Below, in pieces: positions 34,440 through 56,504 of a stretch of DNA of 64,000 bases. Position 1 is the stretch's first letter, and every line of letters starts with the position of its first letter. Source of the stretch: Diphasiastrum complanatum (lineage: Eukaryota; Streptophyta; Lycopodiopsida; Lycopodiales; Lycopodiaceae); the NCBI GenBank assembly GCA_029204225.1, contig CM055113.1:16809745-16873744 (forward strand). The letters run 5' to 3'. The notes beneath the pieces were generated by a model. The model was not told the DNA's origin and did no database searches. It was given only the letters and a program-made list of their open reading frames with translations. A program made the translations under genes and the position numbers.

Positions 34440-34850
34440 TGCTGACAGTCGATCATAGTGAATCAGAAGAAGACGTTGTTGTTACTCAGCGACAACAAAT
34501 CCAAGGATCGGATCATCAGCCGATGCCACCTCCAAGAAGGCACTCTCATCACTCTTTTGATAACTTTGGAAGATTTGATTCCTAGGAGTGAGCAACCTAG
34601 AGGTATGCTTGGCCTCAAATGGATTTTAGTGTGTCCCAAGCCTCCTTGGCCGAGGTGCAAGAGCCAATCTCCCTCAACACTTCATTGTCGGGAATGCGGA
34701 ATAAAAGTACACCGATGCTCGATGCGTGCACTACGATTAATCGCAGACAAACACAAATAATCCATTTACGCTTTGCGGAAGCAGAAGAGGAGCCCACACT
34801 AGTAAAAAAATCCTTCCCAAGGAGGCCGATGGCACTTACAATTTTTGTGT
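34440..34850 (-). mobile_element. copia gag fragment
   Basis: DNEVLREIGSCTSAKEAWDT (about 34640-34700) is the gag UBN2 motif; a frameshift and further gag-like text follow toward 34463. No other domains of this copy remain. Confidence 0.7.
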
Positions 34851-35735
34851 AAGAATTTCACAACACTTTTTTGAAAATCGATGACAAGGATGAGCAAACA
34901 TAATCAAGTGGTGGTCATTAAGGCAAAGGAAGTACCAAATGATATTGTTTCATGCTGAAATGCTTTCTTTGGCATATACAGAGACTTGGGATCCTCTTTG
35001 ATCCCTCTTTGTTGCAATTTTGCTAAAAGGATCGCCCAAAAGGTTGAAATAAAAGTATGCACACAAGTGTGAGGGGCATGTCAAGGGGAAAGAGGACCTA
35101 TTTTTGGTCTCACATGATGTCCATCACAGCAAGTGACCATCATTATGTGGTCAAGGTAGGTTCAGGAGCGATACTGAAGTTTGGAATTTTAAAGTTCTAG
35201 GATTGGAACATGTTCATATTTTATTCTATTTGGGGCTTGAGAAGGGTTGTGCCCTCATCTTTGTAATCATGACATACTTGGATCACAATAAATGTTTATC
35301 TGTGTAAACACTTTTTGTCTAGATTATAAGGGTCATGTTGAGTGTTGGCAAACCTTTGGGGAAAGTGACCCCTTGCCTTTCCAGTACAAAATTAAAAAAA
35401 AAAATAGTGAACACAATCAAATTAATGTATGTATATTAGGAGCCAAGTAACTACAAGGTATTACCTTTAGACAGCATAAGAGGATACCTGGTTGCTTCAG
35501 CCGAGAATCCTACTCTGGTAAGACCAACTAGAGACGATATCCATTCAATCAACCAACAGGAGACGATATGGATTCGCTCCACCAAGCACGACTTTTCAAC
35601 AAACTGTGTATAACCCAATGTTTCAACAAACTAACAAATTTGTGCATCTCTCTCTCAATTGTGAAATAAGGTTCTAGTCTACTCTACTACATCTAGTTAG
35701 CGAATTCCCTAGTTGTTAAGCGAAAGATATTTAAG
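34851..35735. other. non-genic stretch
   Basis: No recognisable coding sequence or repeat boundary was seen on either strand. Confidence 0.45.
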
Positions 35736-35825
35736 GTCCAGACCATAGTTGCAGCGAATCTCGATTCGCTGGGTCTGCGATTCGCAGGTCGCGATTCTGC
35801 GAATCGTGATTCGCGACCCAGAATC

Positions 35826-35829
<4 letters not shown>

Positions 35830-35874
<45 letters not shown>
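35830..35874. repeat. (AT)n microsatellite inside the hAT-like element
   Basis: About 22 AT units; self-complementary. Confidence 0.95.
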
Positions 35875-35877
<3 letters not shown>

Positions 35878-36214
35878 GAAAAATAGCTTATTGCTGAAAT
35901 TTTTTTAGGGGATCAATGGTCAAACCAGCGTTTTGCCTCTCAGAAGTGCAGTAGATGAGGCACAAACAGATCTTATTTTCAGTAGCTATCCGGTTGTCAT
36001 TTGCTCTGATTTTCAGTAAATGTTAATGCTACAGTTTGGACTATCAACTGTATGGATGATGATCACTTTTGCAATTGGTTCACTGGAGATGTGAGTGCAA
36101 TGTACATACAGTTGGGGGCATAAATATTGGGCCCTTCTCGACGCGCATTTGGACCCCATTTTTATCTACAGAGGGGCGATGGCATTTTTATCTACAATGT
36201 CTATATAGCAAGAA

Positions 36215-36370
36215 GCTCTAGGGGGTTCGGGGGACAGTAGCCACCCCGGAAACGGGGGGTTCGGGGGGCGGTACCCCCCTGGTGGGGGGTTTGGGAGGCA
36301 ACGCCCCCCAACGGCAGGGTCCGGGGGCTGCCGGTAGACCCCGGCCCCGACGGTAAGGCCTCTTCATGAT
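36215..36370. repeat. GC-rich block with GGGGGTTCGGGGG-type motifs
   Basis: Purine- and G-rich sequence with repeated GGGTTCGGGGG and complementary C-runs, unlike the AT-rich surroundings. It lies in the core of the hAT-like element and may be acquired sequence. Confidence 0.7.
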
Positions 36371-36600
36371 TTGGCCTTCCAACTCCCCGAGTGAAAACAC
36401 ACTTTTTGGTGTTTCGCACCCGAAACAATCAGCAAACTACACAATAATAATCCCCTTGATCAGAGCTTTCATCTGATACCCATATTGCCTAAAAAAATTT
36501 CAAAAAAAAAAAAAAAAACGATTCTACACGATTCTGGGAAAATCCCGAATTGCGAATCAGAATCGCGATTCGGGAATCGCGCTGCAACTATGGTCCAGAC

Positions 36601-38401
36601 TCAAAGAGTTACAATAACTAAAAACTTCTTGATTTCATACTTGTTGCTAATCTCGATGGAAACCTCCTTAAAACTGGAAATTTAATCTGAACTAGGAATG
36701 ATCTTCCGACATAAATTATCCTTTGAAATTTCTAGCGTCCACTTGGGCAGTTTCACTAACTTTTGTTGAAAATTCATCCACACCCCATGCACTCCTAAAG
36801 CATGAGCATATGTTTCAATTGCATCTATTGTGCTTTCAAGTGTTCACAGCCTTCCAACAAAAAACATTTTTTTTTGCAGGCTCTCAACATGTAGAAGTCA
36901 CTTCTAAATTCCATATCTTTTCACCAACCACCCTCCCTATAGAAGCAGCTCACTAATCCACAACTCAGTTATCTGCCAAAAAAAGTGTCGTCTCTGCATT
37001 GTCTAAATCCACATGTTATAAAACTAAGACTCCATAGGTTAACATCTTCCAAATGACTTTGCCCCTTGAACATGCTAGATCCTCCCATGCATCCATATCT
37101 GTTCGAGTGAGCAATGTAAAAACTTTTGCATACTGTCTCATAAAGAATTGCAAAAAAATTTCTCAAAACAGCATTGGTATATTAGTTCTACTTCTTGTTT
37201 TAGATTATTAGCTTAATTCTGATGTAACACCCCCGCAAAATTTCAATCACTTTAATTGTGCCTAGAAACTTTGTTGTTCCTCTTATGCATATCAAACTTT
37301 CTCATTCAGACCCTTTCAATCTTAGCATTTATCATATCAAAATGGGGTTAGGAAGGATGGAGCATGTCATATTTAACCCTCTCTCAAAATATGGATCACC
37401 GTATCATAGCCTCTTATAATTGGGTGGTCCAGGTGTGAACTGAATAATTAGACGCACATTGTCCACTAATTATTCATTGGGCAGTCACAAAATGATAGAT
37501 CATGTAACTAGTTCAAAGTACAGCTCTACCGGCTCTAATCATAGTATCATGAGTGCAGCTGAGTTGACTCTTTGCATTAGTCAAAGAAGAAGGGTTGGTA
37601 TGTTAATCTACTAAAAACATCAAATCAGAGATCAGACTTTTTTTCTTCGAAGAAGCTTATACATATCAGAAAACTCTGATAACCTATTTTCCTGCACGTC
37701 CATAGTCATCAACATGTGAACTTAACGTCAGCTACAAAAAAAACAAACCAACCGTTATCGTGCATACAGTACTGAAGGTGAACTTAATGTCAGCTACAAA
37801 ACAACTTGAGGTTATTAGCCTCATTGCAGCAGCGATCTTTCTCTAATATAAGAAGGGACATCAGCCAGAAAAAGGAAAGGGATAATTGATGAGACTAACA
37901 AAATCAAATACTCTATGGCAGTGGATCTAGTGATAGAAAGTTGAAAGCCCACTGAAACAAGTACATTGCATTTGTTATGACTTACGTTCAGATATTTGCC
38001 AACAAAATGACCTCTTCCTTTCACGTTCGATTCAAAGTTATCTCATACTCTACTACAGGCAGAACCAGAACAATCTCAGGTTCTCCAAAAGTCAAGTATC
38101 AAAAGGCTAGTATATCGTTAGATATCGCAAATATTGGCAGTGCTTCTTGAGAATGCCAGTTGTTCACTCAAGAGAGAAAAATACTGCAAATATTTTTAAC
38201 CTTCGGCGATTTAAAATTGAAGATCTCCTCCGAACATCAAAACTAATCCAAACAGCTTACAAATCGCACCTTGAAGATGGTGAAGCAGATTACCCAGATG
38301 AAAGGTAAGCATTTTGCAGCAGGAGGGGTTCTAAGAACTGTAAACAACCAACTTCTTAACCTTCAATGTGAACATCTCAAAATCAAGTAACCATCTAACT
38401 T
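36601..38401. other. intergenic region 3' of the La gene
   Basis: No gene seen. A short direct repeat (TGAACTTAAYGTCAGCTACA) occurs near 37717 and 37778. The part near 38401 is probably the 3' UTR of the La gene. Confidence 0.5.
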
Positions 38402-47056
<8,655 letters not shown>

Positions 47057-47360
47057 TTTGGCTGCAGCTCTTCAATTCCAGCAGGCAAACTCAATGCAGC
47101 AGCACAGTATCTATCCCGAGTAGCAATAATAAGCGCTAAACCTACAACAGGAGAGCAGGCTGCAGGATGGATCCACCTCTATACGCTGTCTGTCTTGTCT
47201 GGCAGGAGCTAAGTATCGCGCACGAGAAGGTGCAACGGCTGCTTCTTCTGTTCTGATTTCTACAGAACCCTAACAAGAAGAGAGAGACGAACAGCTATTG
47301 ATATAAGACTTTGGGTTTTAGGTTAACATGAAGGGGATTCCCTCATGGAGGGGACGATTC

Positions 47361-47478
47361 CCAGCCTTTCACACAAGTAAGGTAGGAGGATTTCCTAGTC
47401 CAATGGTGACAAGAAGGGGCCAGCCTTTCACACAAGTAAGGTAGGAGGATTTCCTACTCCAATGGTGACAAGAAGGGG
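47361..47478. repeat. 59-bp tandem duplication upstream of the La gene
   Basis: CCAGCCTTTCACACAAGTAA starts at 47361 and again at 47420. The two 59-bp units are nearly identical (one AGTCC/ACTCC difference). It lies about 300-420 bp upstream of the La start codon, in the promoter or 5' leader. Confidence 0.93.
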
Positions 47479-50400
47479 TTAGGGCCTTTTCACGTGCTTC
47501 ACCCGGCCCCGTGATTGACGTATGCAGTGGGACGGGCAGCTCCTCTCTCTTCCCAACCCTGGTCAGATTTTGTCTTTGCATGTCATCCTCATGCTAATCT
47601 TGATTCAGGAAATGAAAGATAATTAATCAATCCTCTGAATCTGTTGCAATCGTGCGTGCATCAGGTGGGATTTGTTGCAAGCCAGGTGATGATGAAGCCC
47701 ACAATTGGCAATGCATTGATAGCAGGCCGACCCAGGAAGCCGATTGAGCTAGAAAGAACGTGATGCTAAGAAAACCAACCCGGTAGACGGGGACCATGGG
47801 ATCACGGATCTCTCAGGAGTGAGCACCCAGGAACTCGTTCTTGAGATCAAGAATAGGTTAAGGTATCGGGTATCGCTCATGTGAAGAGGCCCTTCGTGTT
47901 CTAGCCAAGGAGGCCCAACTTGTGTTCATTTATCCCTTCCTGCCATAAGTGCTAGAACTTTGGCCCTGTGTAAAATGGGACATCCTATCACACTATCCAA
48001 ATCCAAATTGAAGCCATCCTTGGTTAACTATGGTTAGTGTGGCATCCGGATGTCCTCTGACAGGCAGGACAAAATTACTACAACGTTGATCTGTCCCTTC
48101 TGCCTGATTTTGGGCTTTGAACAAGAACAAATAATTTAAGCAAGAGTCCACCGTCTCTGCTGATAGGCAGAAGAAGAAAGAAACAAAAAAAACAAGTTAA
48201 CATATTCTAAGACGGAGAATTTGTGAGCAAATACATTGTTCTTCTCTTTGGTTAAAACAAGACTAACTAAAATTCTACCTTTTAAAAGATGATCTATTAT
48301 TTTTCAAGTCAAAGAATCTAGTCAAGCATTTCATTAACTCTTTAAAATTCTCCACTTTAGAGGATATGCAAGATTCATGCCACATTTCTAGCCTATTTAG
48401 TTTGCTTGAATGCTGATTCCTACATTAATTCACAACAAGAAATGAAAACTAATCCACAACTAGGAAAACAAGAAAACTAATCCACTCTAAATCCACAACC
48501 ACACACAATATGAATGGAAGGGCATGATCATAGGGGCATCACTCAAGAAAACCATCATGATCAAGGAGCTCAATGGGTGCATCTAACTCATGGAGGCTCT
48601 TCTCATTTCAGCATGGAGTTGATACGATACACAAAAAGCTCATCTTCACAAAGAGGGAGTTTCCTAAATAAGCAAGAGAGCTCCTTAGGTGGCATCCTAG
48701 TGGAATTTCCACATTTCACAAATTACAAGTGGAATAATGCTCTCCACTAGAGGTCACCATCAAAAGGTGACTCACTCTACTTTCTTTAAGAGGGGTCTAC
48801 TTGCATTTGTTACCTTTGCCTAGAAATACTAGTTCCTACATGGTCATTTCATCTTCTGGGATTCACCATGAGGCTTACACAGTTTTTACTTGTCATTACT
48901 AACTAGTATTCCTCGGCTCTCATACTCGGCTCCCAGTCTTCGTTAGTCTCGTCTTCTCAAATCTAAACGATATTTGAAGGGTACTGAAGTTTGAATTTTT
49001 TTGTCAAACTATCAAAATATAGAAAAATCCTAATCAATGTGTGAAAGGTTTGATGCTAAATTGTATACAAATTATGCCTCAAAATGACCCAAAAATAGAT
49101 AAGAATTAGTTGGCAATTTTTCACAAACAATTGGCATGTTCCATTTGATATAAATGAACCTTGAGAAATTATTTACAATGAAAAACTTGAGATACATTTG
49201 GGTGCGTGAAATAGTAGAAAAACTATTTGAGAGCCAAAGATAGGTTGATGTGGAAGCTTGAACAACATTATTGTTGGTAGTCTGTTGGCTGCTCTTTGTG
49301 TAGCAAAAATGTAAAAAAAATGAAGTATTTTGGATTGCTAAACTATTAAAATGTTAAAATCTAGCAACTATATTCATGCCATGTGGCACCATGATGGATT
49401 GACATGTATCATCCACACGTGTCCATAAGTAGGATAGGATTTGATTGAATCAAGTCACCCTTGATTTCCTTGAATTATGCTTGAATCAAATCCAAGTCAC
49501 ATGGTCCTATTTTTGTAGGATTTTGCTTCAACAAGAGGCACCTTGATCTAAGGGCTAATTTGCCTAATCTAAGGCCTAGATTGGTAGGGATAAGTTCTAC
49601 CCTAAGTAAGGTGAGAGGTGCTCTTGAGTTGCTCTGTCCGAGTATCTTGGGGATTCGTCAGAATCAGCCAACATCATCTCACCCCTAATGTGTTGCAAGA
49701 CCCAATACAACTCATATTGGACGATGTCGCTCCGCTTCCACATTGTCGTCTTCGATCGGCACTTGGAAAAGCGTAGATCCTCGTTCACTTATATAAAACC
49801 AAGTGTTTATTGTTGCCAGTCTTTATCACAAAAACTGTTTTTTTACAAATTGTCGCAATTTGATCAGAATGTCTTATTGCTGTAATGGTTTGACATTCTC
49901 AAAATTTGGAGAGCCCCCAGCAGCTTCACAACTTGCAAGCTCGAGTGCTTTCCATGCGTCTCTTTGTTTTGTCACTTGTATCGGCCATTAACGATTTCAT
50001 CTTTGGTTTCAGGCAGGTACTAATTTTTGGGAGGTTGTATCCTCCATTTTGCTTCTGGGTGTTTCCGCAGTTCTTTTCTCAGTTGAAGTTCTAGTCTTGT
50101 CGATGCTCTTTTTTGATAGGTAGCACAAATCTTGGTTATCAGTCTCAAGGGGATGGACTCATCATTAAAAATTTGGTGGTAGAAACAGTTTTGGATGGAC
50201 GGTTTGGTAACGGTAAGGAAACATGATGAAGGCTTGGTGGTAGGGTGAAGGAACTGATAGTTCTACAGTTGCAGCCTTGGACCCTTGCAATGTCGATCTT
50301 TGACCACCACTTGTTGGGTGAGGGACTCGCTTTATTTTGCAGGTTCACGGTTGTTTTCATCTTTCTTTTTTTGCAGCTCTTTCTTTCGATCCGTTACTTT

Positions 50401-51300
50401 TGGATCTCTTTGGACTTCATAGGAGGGGATTCGACTATCATTGCTCCAGAGAGTCTCTTTTGATCGAGATCAATCTGTCTCAACTGTCGCTTAAGTTTTG
50501 TCCTTTCCTTCTCAACTTCTTTGCTTAATTTATTATGTCTTCTAGCTGCTTCGTCTGCTTCTTAGGTCTTCGTTTGGCTGTTCAACCATTGTAGGTGGTA
50601 GTTGGTCTCCGTTTGCAGTGATCTTTTAGCCACTTCGATAAGACTATCAAAAATTGGAAATTTCTCAGAAGAACGGTAAACTGATGATAAACAAACAGAT
50701 GGAAGGAATGGTGGTGGTGACAACAGTAGATGGTGTGGGCGATAGGCATGAGAATGGATGCAGATGTATGACAAGAGGTTGGTTGAAGAAAGAGATTGAT
50801 TTTCCAATGCTTGTGTTTCCCTTTTTGAAAGATCTTCGTTGTGACTGGGGTACTTCTTCTGGTTGAGTCTCTTTGGATTACCCATCTGGCTTCTTTAGCC
50901 TTGTCTTTTTCATATTTGACTTGTGATCTTGGCTGTCAATCTTGCTGGTGTTGTTGCTGGTAACGTAATTGCTCCAGCGGATCCAAGCAGATCCACTCTC
51001 TCCCCCCCAAAAAAATTTTGTTGGTGGGGATGTTGTTGCTTGTAATTGTTCATGCTCAGGATTGGATTGGCGTGTGGAACATGTAGTGGAAACACGTTGA
51101 ACATGCGATTGGACTAAAGATTGAACAAATTCTAACTAAATTTGTTTCGATCTTGCTGTAGTTGACTCGAAGATAAATATGGCAATGAGATGCAGGAATC
51201 AACTCAGACGTGATATGTACTGCGCAGATTTGGTGGATGCACAAAAATCCGAAACTCTGTATAAGGTGACTGGAAGATTGATAGATGAATGACAAGTTAT
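47479..51300. other. intergenic region, no gene recognised
   Basis: Only short frames without domains. 49597-49788 (minus) and 50560-51060 contain protein-like patches with no recognisable family. No LTR ends were identified. A C-run (51001-51008) followed by A-run is a low-complexity spot. Confidence 0.4.
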
Positions 51301-51399
51301 TTTTGAGATACGCTACATGATGTCTCCTGTTCAATGGCTATCCTTGATGAACTAAAAACAGTTCACGATGAGCTTTTGGCAACATAATAACAACGTCAT

Positions 51400-52266
51400 C
51401 CAAAAGGTATAGCATTTCAAATGCTATGGCATATCATGTTGTACTTTATCTGACTGTTCTTTTTTAGAAGGATTGTCTTTGGATCTTTGTTTAGCTTTTT
51501 TGGCAAGAATCGTTCAGGGAGATGATGACTTTCTAGAAGATGTGGTCTTCTTTGAATCTGACGACTTCCTGGAAGGTGATGTCTTGCGAGAATGTTGACT
51601 TGAAGAATCCTCCTTGCTTTTCTTTTTTCTTTATCCAATAAAGACGGTAATCTTTGGAATCTTCTCTTGATGATAATTCCATTTCAAGACCGTATTATAA
51701 TGTTGCTTAGCTTGTTTCTTTGTCATTGGTCCAGTGGTATTTCCTTCTTTCAATATAACTGCTTTTGACAATTTTATTGTCGGTTCATCATAAATCTATC
51801 GAACTCCAAACCTCGTAGGATCCATGTGATTCAAAATTTTCTCATCTGTAAGTTCTGTATTTTCATCATAAGAAAAAGCATGATTGACATGAATGAGTTC
51901 ATCTTCAATCGGATCTGGTATTGGATCTGTTGATATCCAAGATACATTCATCATATTCACTGAGAATGTGATCGAGGTATCCAAAGTTCGATCAGGTTAA
52001 TGAATCTCGCTTAATTCTGATTGGTTATCACGTTGACACATATAGCCTATTGTACAATCCACTGTTGCAAGAGCTTGATTCCAATTAACAGTATCTATTT
52101 GAGATTCATAATGAACTCCCAAAGATTTGACTTGTCGATCATAGGTATGATCCGTTGTTGATGAAGCATCATCTCCTTTTTGGACAACTGGCTTAATTGT
52201 CCAAGTGATTGGATCAACTTTGACTGCATGCTCACGGTTCTCATAAGTAATTTTTTCGTTTGACAA
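51400..52266 (-). other. coding-like stretch in the gag position of an LTR element, family not recognised
   Basis: Beginning with ATG at 52266, about 40 bp after the LTR and primer site, the minus strand reads MSNEKITYENREHAVKVDPI, interrupted by stops near 51990 and 51790. It ends in a Ser/Lys/Arg-rich tail (SRKTSPSRKSSDSKKTTSS). Position suggests a gag-like protein with a nucleic-acid-binding tail, but the usual copia gag motifs are absent. Decayed and not functional as read. Confidence 0.45.
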
Positions 52267-52306
52267 TCGCTTGGGAACTCAGATGCGATGAATGAGAATT
52301 ACATTC

Positions 52307-52319
52307 GTTTTGATACCAC
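52307..52319 (-). other. primer-binding-like site (minus strand)
   Basis: On the minus strand GTGGTATCAAAACG follows directly after the CA end of the LTR at 52320-52794. It resembles the initiator-tRNA site. Confidence 0.65.
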
Positions 52320-52794
52320 TGTTGACAGTTGCCCAAACGAAATTCGAATATGTTTGCTAGCTACTACTTGCTAGATCAGATCTACAATCTTTCAAAGCGT
52401 AAATAAATACTACTTACCTACGTTTAATTGTTTATACATTCATCAAGACAAACCAGTGTGCGGAATGAATAGTAAACAGCTGATTACGAACAGAAGACAT
52501 TCTAATATCAAAGCGTTCAATGATATTCAAGACAAGAAAAACATATGTATAACATCTACTGTATTATCAGTGAATTTCTTGAGCGCTGTGTGATAGGTCC
52601 ACGCAGCGCGTCGACGTGAAAGAATCTATGTCTCTCATGAATCATAAATTGTCTCACTTATTTGGCGGACTTCTGGACATCTATATGATGTTCAACTGAT
52701 CCTCTTGTTCTCAATCTGTTTATATAGATGAGGGAGGATAAAGGTTTAAGCTAAACTAAGATTACAAGAAGGTCTGATTAGGCACGTCCTAACA
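52320..52794 (-). repeat. copia LTR, minus orientation, 475 bp
   Basis: On the minus strand it starts TGTTAGGACGTGC and ends ACTGTCAACA, giving TG..CA ends and a TGTT/AACA inverted terminus. A TATATAAACAG-type TATA box is at about 52715-52728. A related LTR in plus orientation is at 55009-55516. It lies between an RNase H end (upstream) and a primer site (downstream) on the same strand. Confidence 0.8.
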
Positions 52795-54010
52795 GTATCT
52801 AGACTGTCCATGGAGGGCGACATCCTCCTGTACTTTCTTTGTACTTTGAAACGTGAAGATCCGCCGCCTTTCGGCCATAGTGTCTTCTTCTGCCTTTGTG
52901 TCTTCGCAATGGAGCTCCTCTGGATCCACGAACACTTCATCTTCGTGTTTGGGTGTCCTGCAGTCCACGAAGCTTTGGTCTTCGTGTTCGGGCTACTCCG
53001 TTGCGTTTCTGCAGACTTGAGCTCGAAAGCTAGCAAAGCTTTGTGGCTCGAAATATTTTGTTTCTTCATCTCCCTCTCAAAGCATGGTAGCTTTTGGACT
53101 CCCAGACTCTTCCTATGTCTCTCGAACAAACCTTTGTCTAAGGCCTTGGTGAAGATGTCCGCCACCATTTGCTTCGTTCCAATGAAGATGGTTTTCAATT
53201 CGTTTCTTGTGACTAGGTCCCTTATCAAATGATATTTGATTGCAATGTGTTTCATCCTCAAGTGAAACATGAGATCCCTCATCAAATATATTGTAGAATT
53301 ATTATCCATCTGCAAAATCAGAGGCTCTCTAGTATTCTCACCTAGTCCGTAAAGGAACTGTTTGAGCCATGTGATTTTGTTGGCCATCTTTGCGGCTGCT
53401 TCATAGGATGACTGAGCTATATTGGTCTGCTTCTTGCTGACCCAGAGAATTGTTGCACTTGCTGCAATGGTCCACTCTCCTAAAACACTTTTACAGTCAT
53501 CCTTGAGTGATGCCCAACTTATATCCTTGTAGGAGTGCATATGGAATCCTACATTACGAGAATAACACAGCCCATTATCCTTCGTTTGTCGAAGGTAGTG
53601 TAGGATACGCTTGGCAATCTTCCAATGTGTGAGCCTGGATTCGTGCTGAACTGGCTCATTCTAGACAAGACATAAGCAATGTTGGGGCATGTTGTTATCT
53701 ACTAGATACATTAGCCACCCAATCAGTCTACATGTCCTGCATCATCTCCTTTTCTTCGTCAGTCTTCGGACAATCTTCGTTCGTCAGAATTGTCCCTGCG
53801 AGAATTGGGATGTTTGCCCCTTTGCAATCTGTCATTCCGAAATCGTCTAGGATCTTCTGGATATATCTGGACTGATGAAGGTATAGCTTTCTTTCATCAT
53901 AGTTGTGATCGATTCGCAAGCCTAGATAACATCTGGCTTCTCCTAGGTTTGTTATCTCAAAATGTTTTGAGATTTCGCTCTTCACTTCGGCAATCAACAC
54001 ACATCTTACA
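52795..54010 (-). mobile_element. copia reverse transcriptase end and RNase H, minus strand
   Basis: EISKHFEITNLGEARCYLGL and LHQSRYIQKILDDFGM (about 53840-53980) are the copia reverse transcriptase C-terminus. ILWVSKKQTNIAQSSYEAA and DIFTKALDKGLFERHR are RNase H and its tail (52960-53480). At least one frameshift lies near 53725-53545. The upstream part of pol is cut at about 54010, where a plus-oriented related copy begins. Confidence 0.9.
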
Positions 54011-55007
54011 GGAAGCTAATTGGATCGCCGATGTATCTAGTAGATAACACGTGCCTCGACATTGCTTATGTCGTGTTTAGGATGAGCCAATTCAATGTGA
54101 ATCCAGGTCCTATACACTGGAAGATTGCAAAGCGAATCCTATAGTACCTTTAGAAAATGAAGGATTTCGGGCTGTGTTACTCCCATGATGCCGGATTCCA
54201 ATTGCACTCCTCCTACAATGATGCAAGTTGGGCATCACTCAAGGACGATTGTAAAAGTGTCTCAGGAGGGTGCACCATCACAACAAAGGCAGCCATTCTC
54301 TGGGTCAGCAAGAAGCAGACCATCACCGCTCAATCATTCTGCGAAGCAGAATATGTGACAACCACTAAGATGGCCAACGAGATCACATGGCTCAGATAGT
54401 TCCTTGACGGACTGGGTGAAACCACCAACGAGCCTCTAATTCTGCAAATGGACAATACGTCTACCATACAGTTGATGAAGAATCTCGTGTTTCATTCAAG
54501 GACGAAACACATTGCAATCAAATATCATTTGATAAGGGACCTAGTCAAGAGGAATGAATTGAAAACCACCTTCATTGAATGAAGCATATGGTAGGCGACA
54601 TCTTTACTAGGCCGTTAGACAAGGGGATGTTCGAAAGGCAGAGGACGAGTCTGGGAATCGTAAAGCTACCACGCTTTGAGAGGGAGCTGAAGAAACTTAA
54701 TGTTTCTAGCCACAAAGCTTTGATAGCTTTCGAGTTCGTGTCTGCAGAAATGAACAGAAAGGACCAACAGGTCTTTGTATATGTAGAAATACAAAGGAAC
54801 TGCCCACATGCAGAAACTGCCCCAGACAATAACTACCTACATAACAGTCTCAACAAAGGCAAAGACCCGAAGGAAGACACGAAGCCACGAAGCTCGAAAC
54901 ACTTGAAGACCGAAAAATGGCGGATCTTCATGCTCCAAGTACAAAGGAGATCAAGCAAAGTACCAGGAGGAGGACCACCTCCACGGACAATGCCGACGAC
55001 AAACTGA
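54011..55007 (+). mobile_element. copia RNase H copy, plus strand, head to head with the previous one
   Basis: LIGSPMYLVDN-like coding starts at about 54020, followed by SWASLKDDCKSVSGGCTI, ILWVSKKQTITAQSFCEAEY and DIFTRPLDKGMFERQR. Stops at about 54140 and 54398 and a frameshift near 54580 break it. It corresponds to the same protein region as 52795-53720, inverted. The amino-acid match is high but not identical, so the two are related insertions or an inverted duplication that has diverged. Confidence 0.9.
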
Positions 55008-55008
55008 G

Positions 55009-55516
55009 TGCCGTTAGAACGTGCTTAACCAGTCGTTCTTGTAATCAATGATTAGACTAAACCATTTTTCTCAATCCATATATAAACAGGACGAAAATGA
55101 GAGAATCGGTTGAACATCAATGTCAACTAGGCATAGAACTGCCAGCCAATGTCCAAGAGCCCGCTAGTAAGCGAGACTGTCTGATATAATTCATGAGAGA
55201 CATAGTGTCTCTTGCGCTGACGCGCTGGGTGGTTTTGTCACATATCGCTCAAGAAAAGATCACTGATAATACATTAGTTGTAATGCACATATTTTCTCTT
55301 TATCTTGAATGATATCGAAACTTTTGATGTCTGATCGTTGTCAGTGCATGTTCAGATGTTTATTCTTATTCCGCACACTGGCTCATTCTTGTTGAATGCT
55401 TAAACAAATAAAAAATGTAGGTCATCAGTGTCTGTCTACACTCTGAAAGATTGTAGATCTGCTGCGAATTCTATCCGAGTACAATGAACCCGTTGTTCGT
55501 GCTAAGATACACATCA
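55009..55516 (+). repeat. copia LTR, plus orientation
   Basis: It begins TGCCGTTAGAACGTGC in the position and with the sequence corresponding to the LTR at 52320-52794 reversed. It has TATATAAACAGG (about 55079-55090) and TTCCGCACACTGG (about 55369-55381) in common with it. The end ...ATACACATCA is followed by GTGGAATCAATGC (55517-55529), a decayed primer-binding site. Confidence 0.7.
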
Positions 55517-55529
55517 GTGGAATCAATGC

Positions 55530-56501
<972 letters not shown>

Positions 56502-56504
56502 ATT

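Larger units (their letters stand above)
35736..36600. mobile_element. hAT-like non-autonomous DNA transposon with 8-bp target duplication
   Basis: The element body runs 35744-36592. It begins CATAGTTGCAGCG and ends CGCTGCAACTATG, a perfect 13-bp terminal inverted repeat. GTCCAGAC flanks it on both sides (35736-35743 and 36593-36600), a perfect 8-bp target duplication as hAT transposases make. Subterminal regions are rich in GCGATTCG/CGAATCGC motifs on both strands. Inside are an (AT)n tract (35830-35874) and a GC-rich block (about 36215-36370). No transposase is encoded, so movement would need a hAT enzyme from elsewhere. Confidence 0.85.

Noticed and set aside
52810-53232. Plus-strand frame of 140 codons
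   Set aside because: It is the antisense of the copia RNase H on the minus strand.
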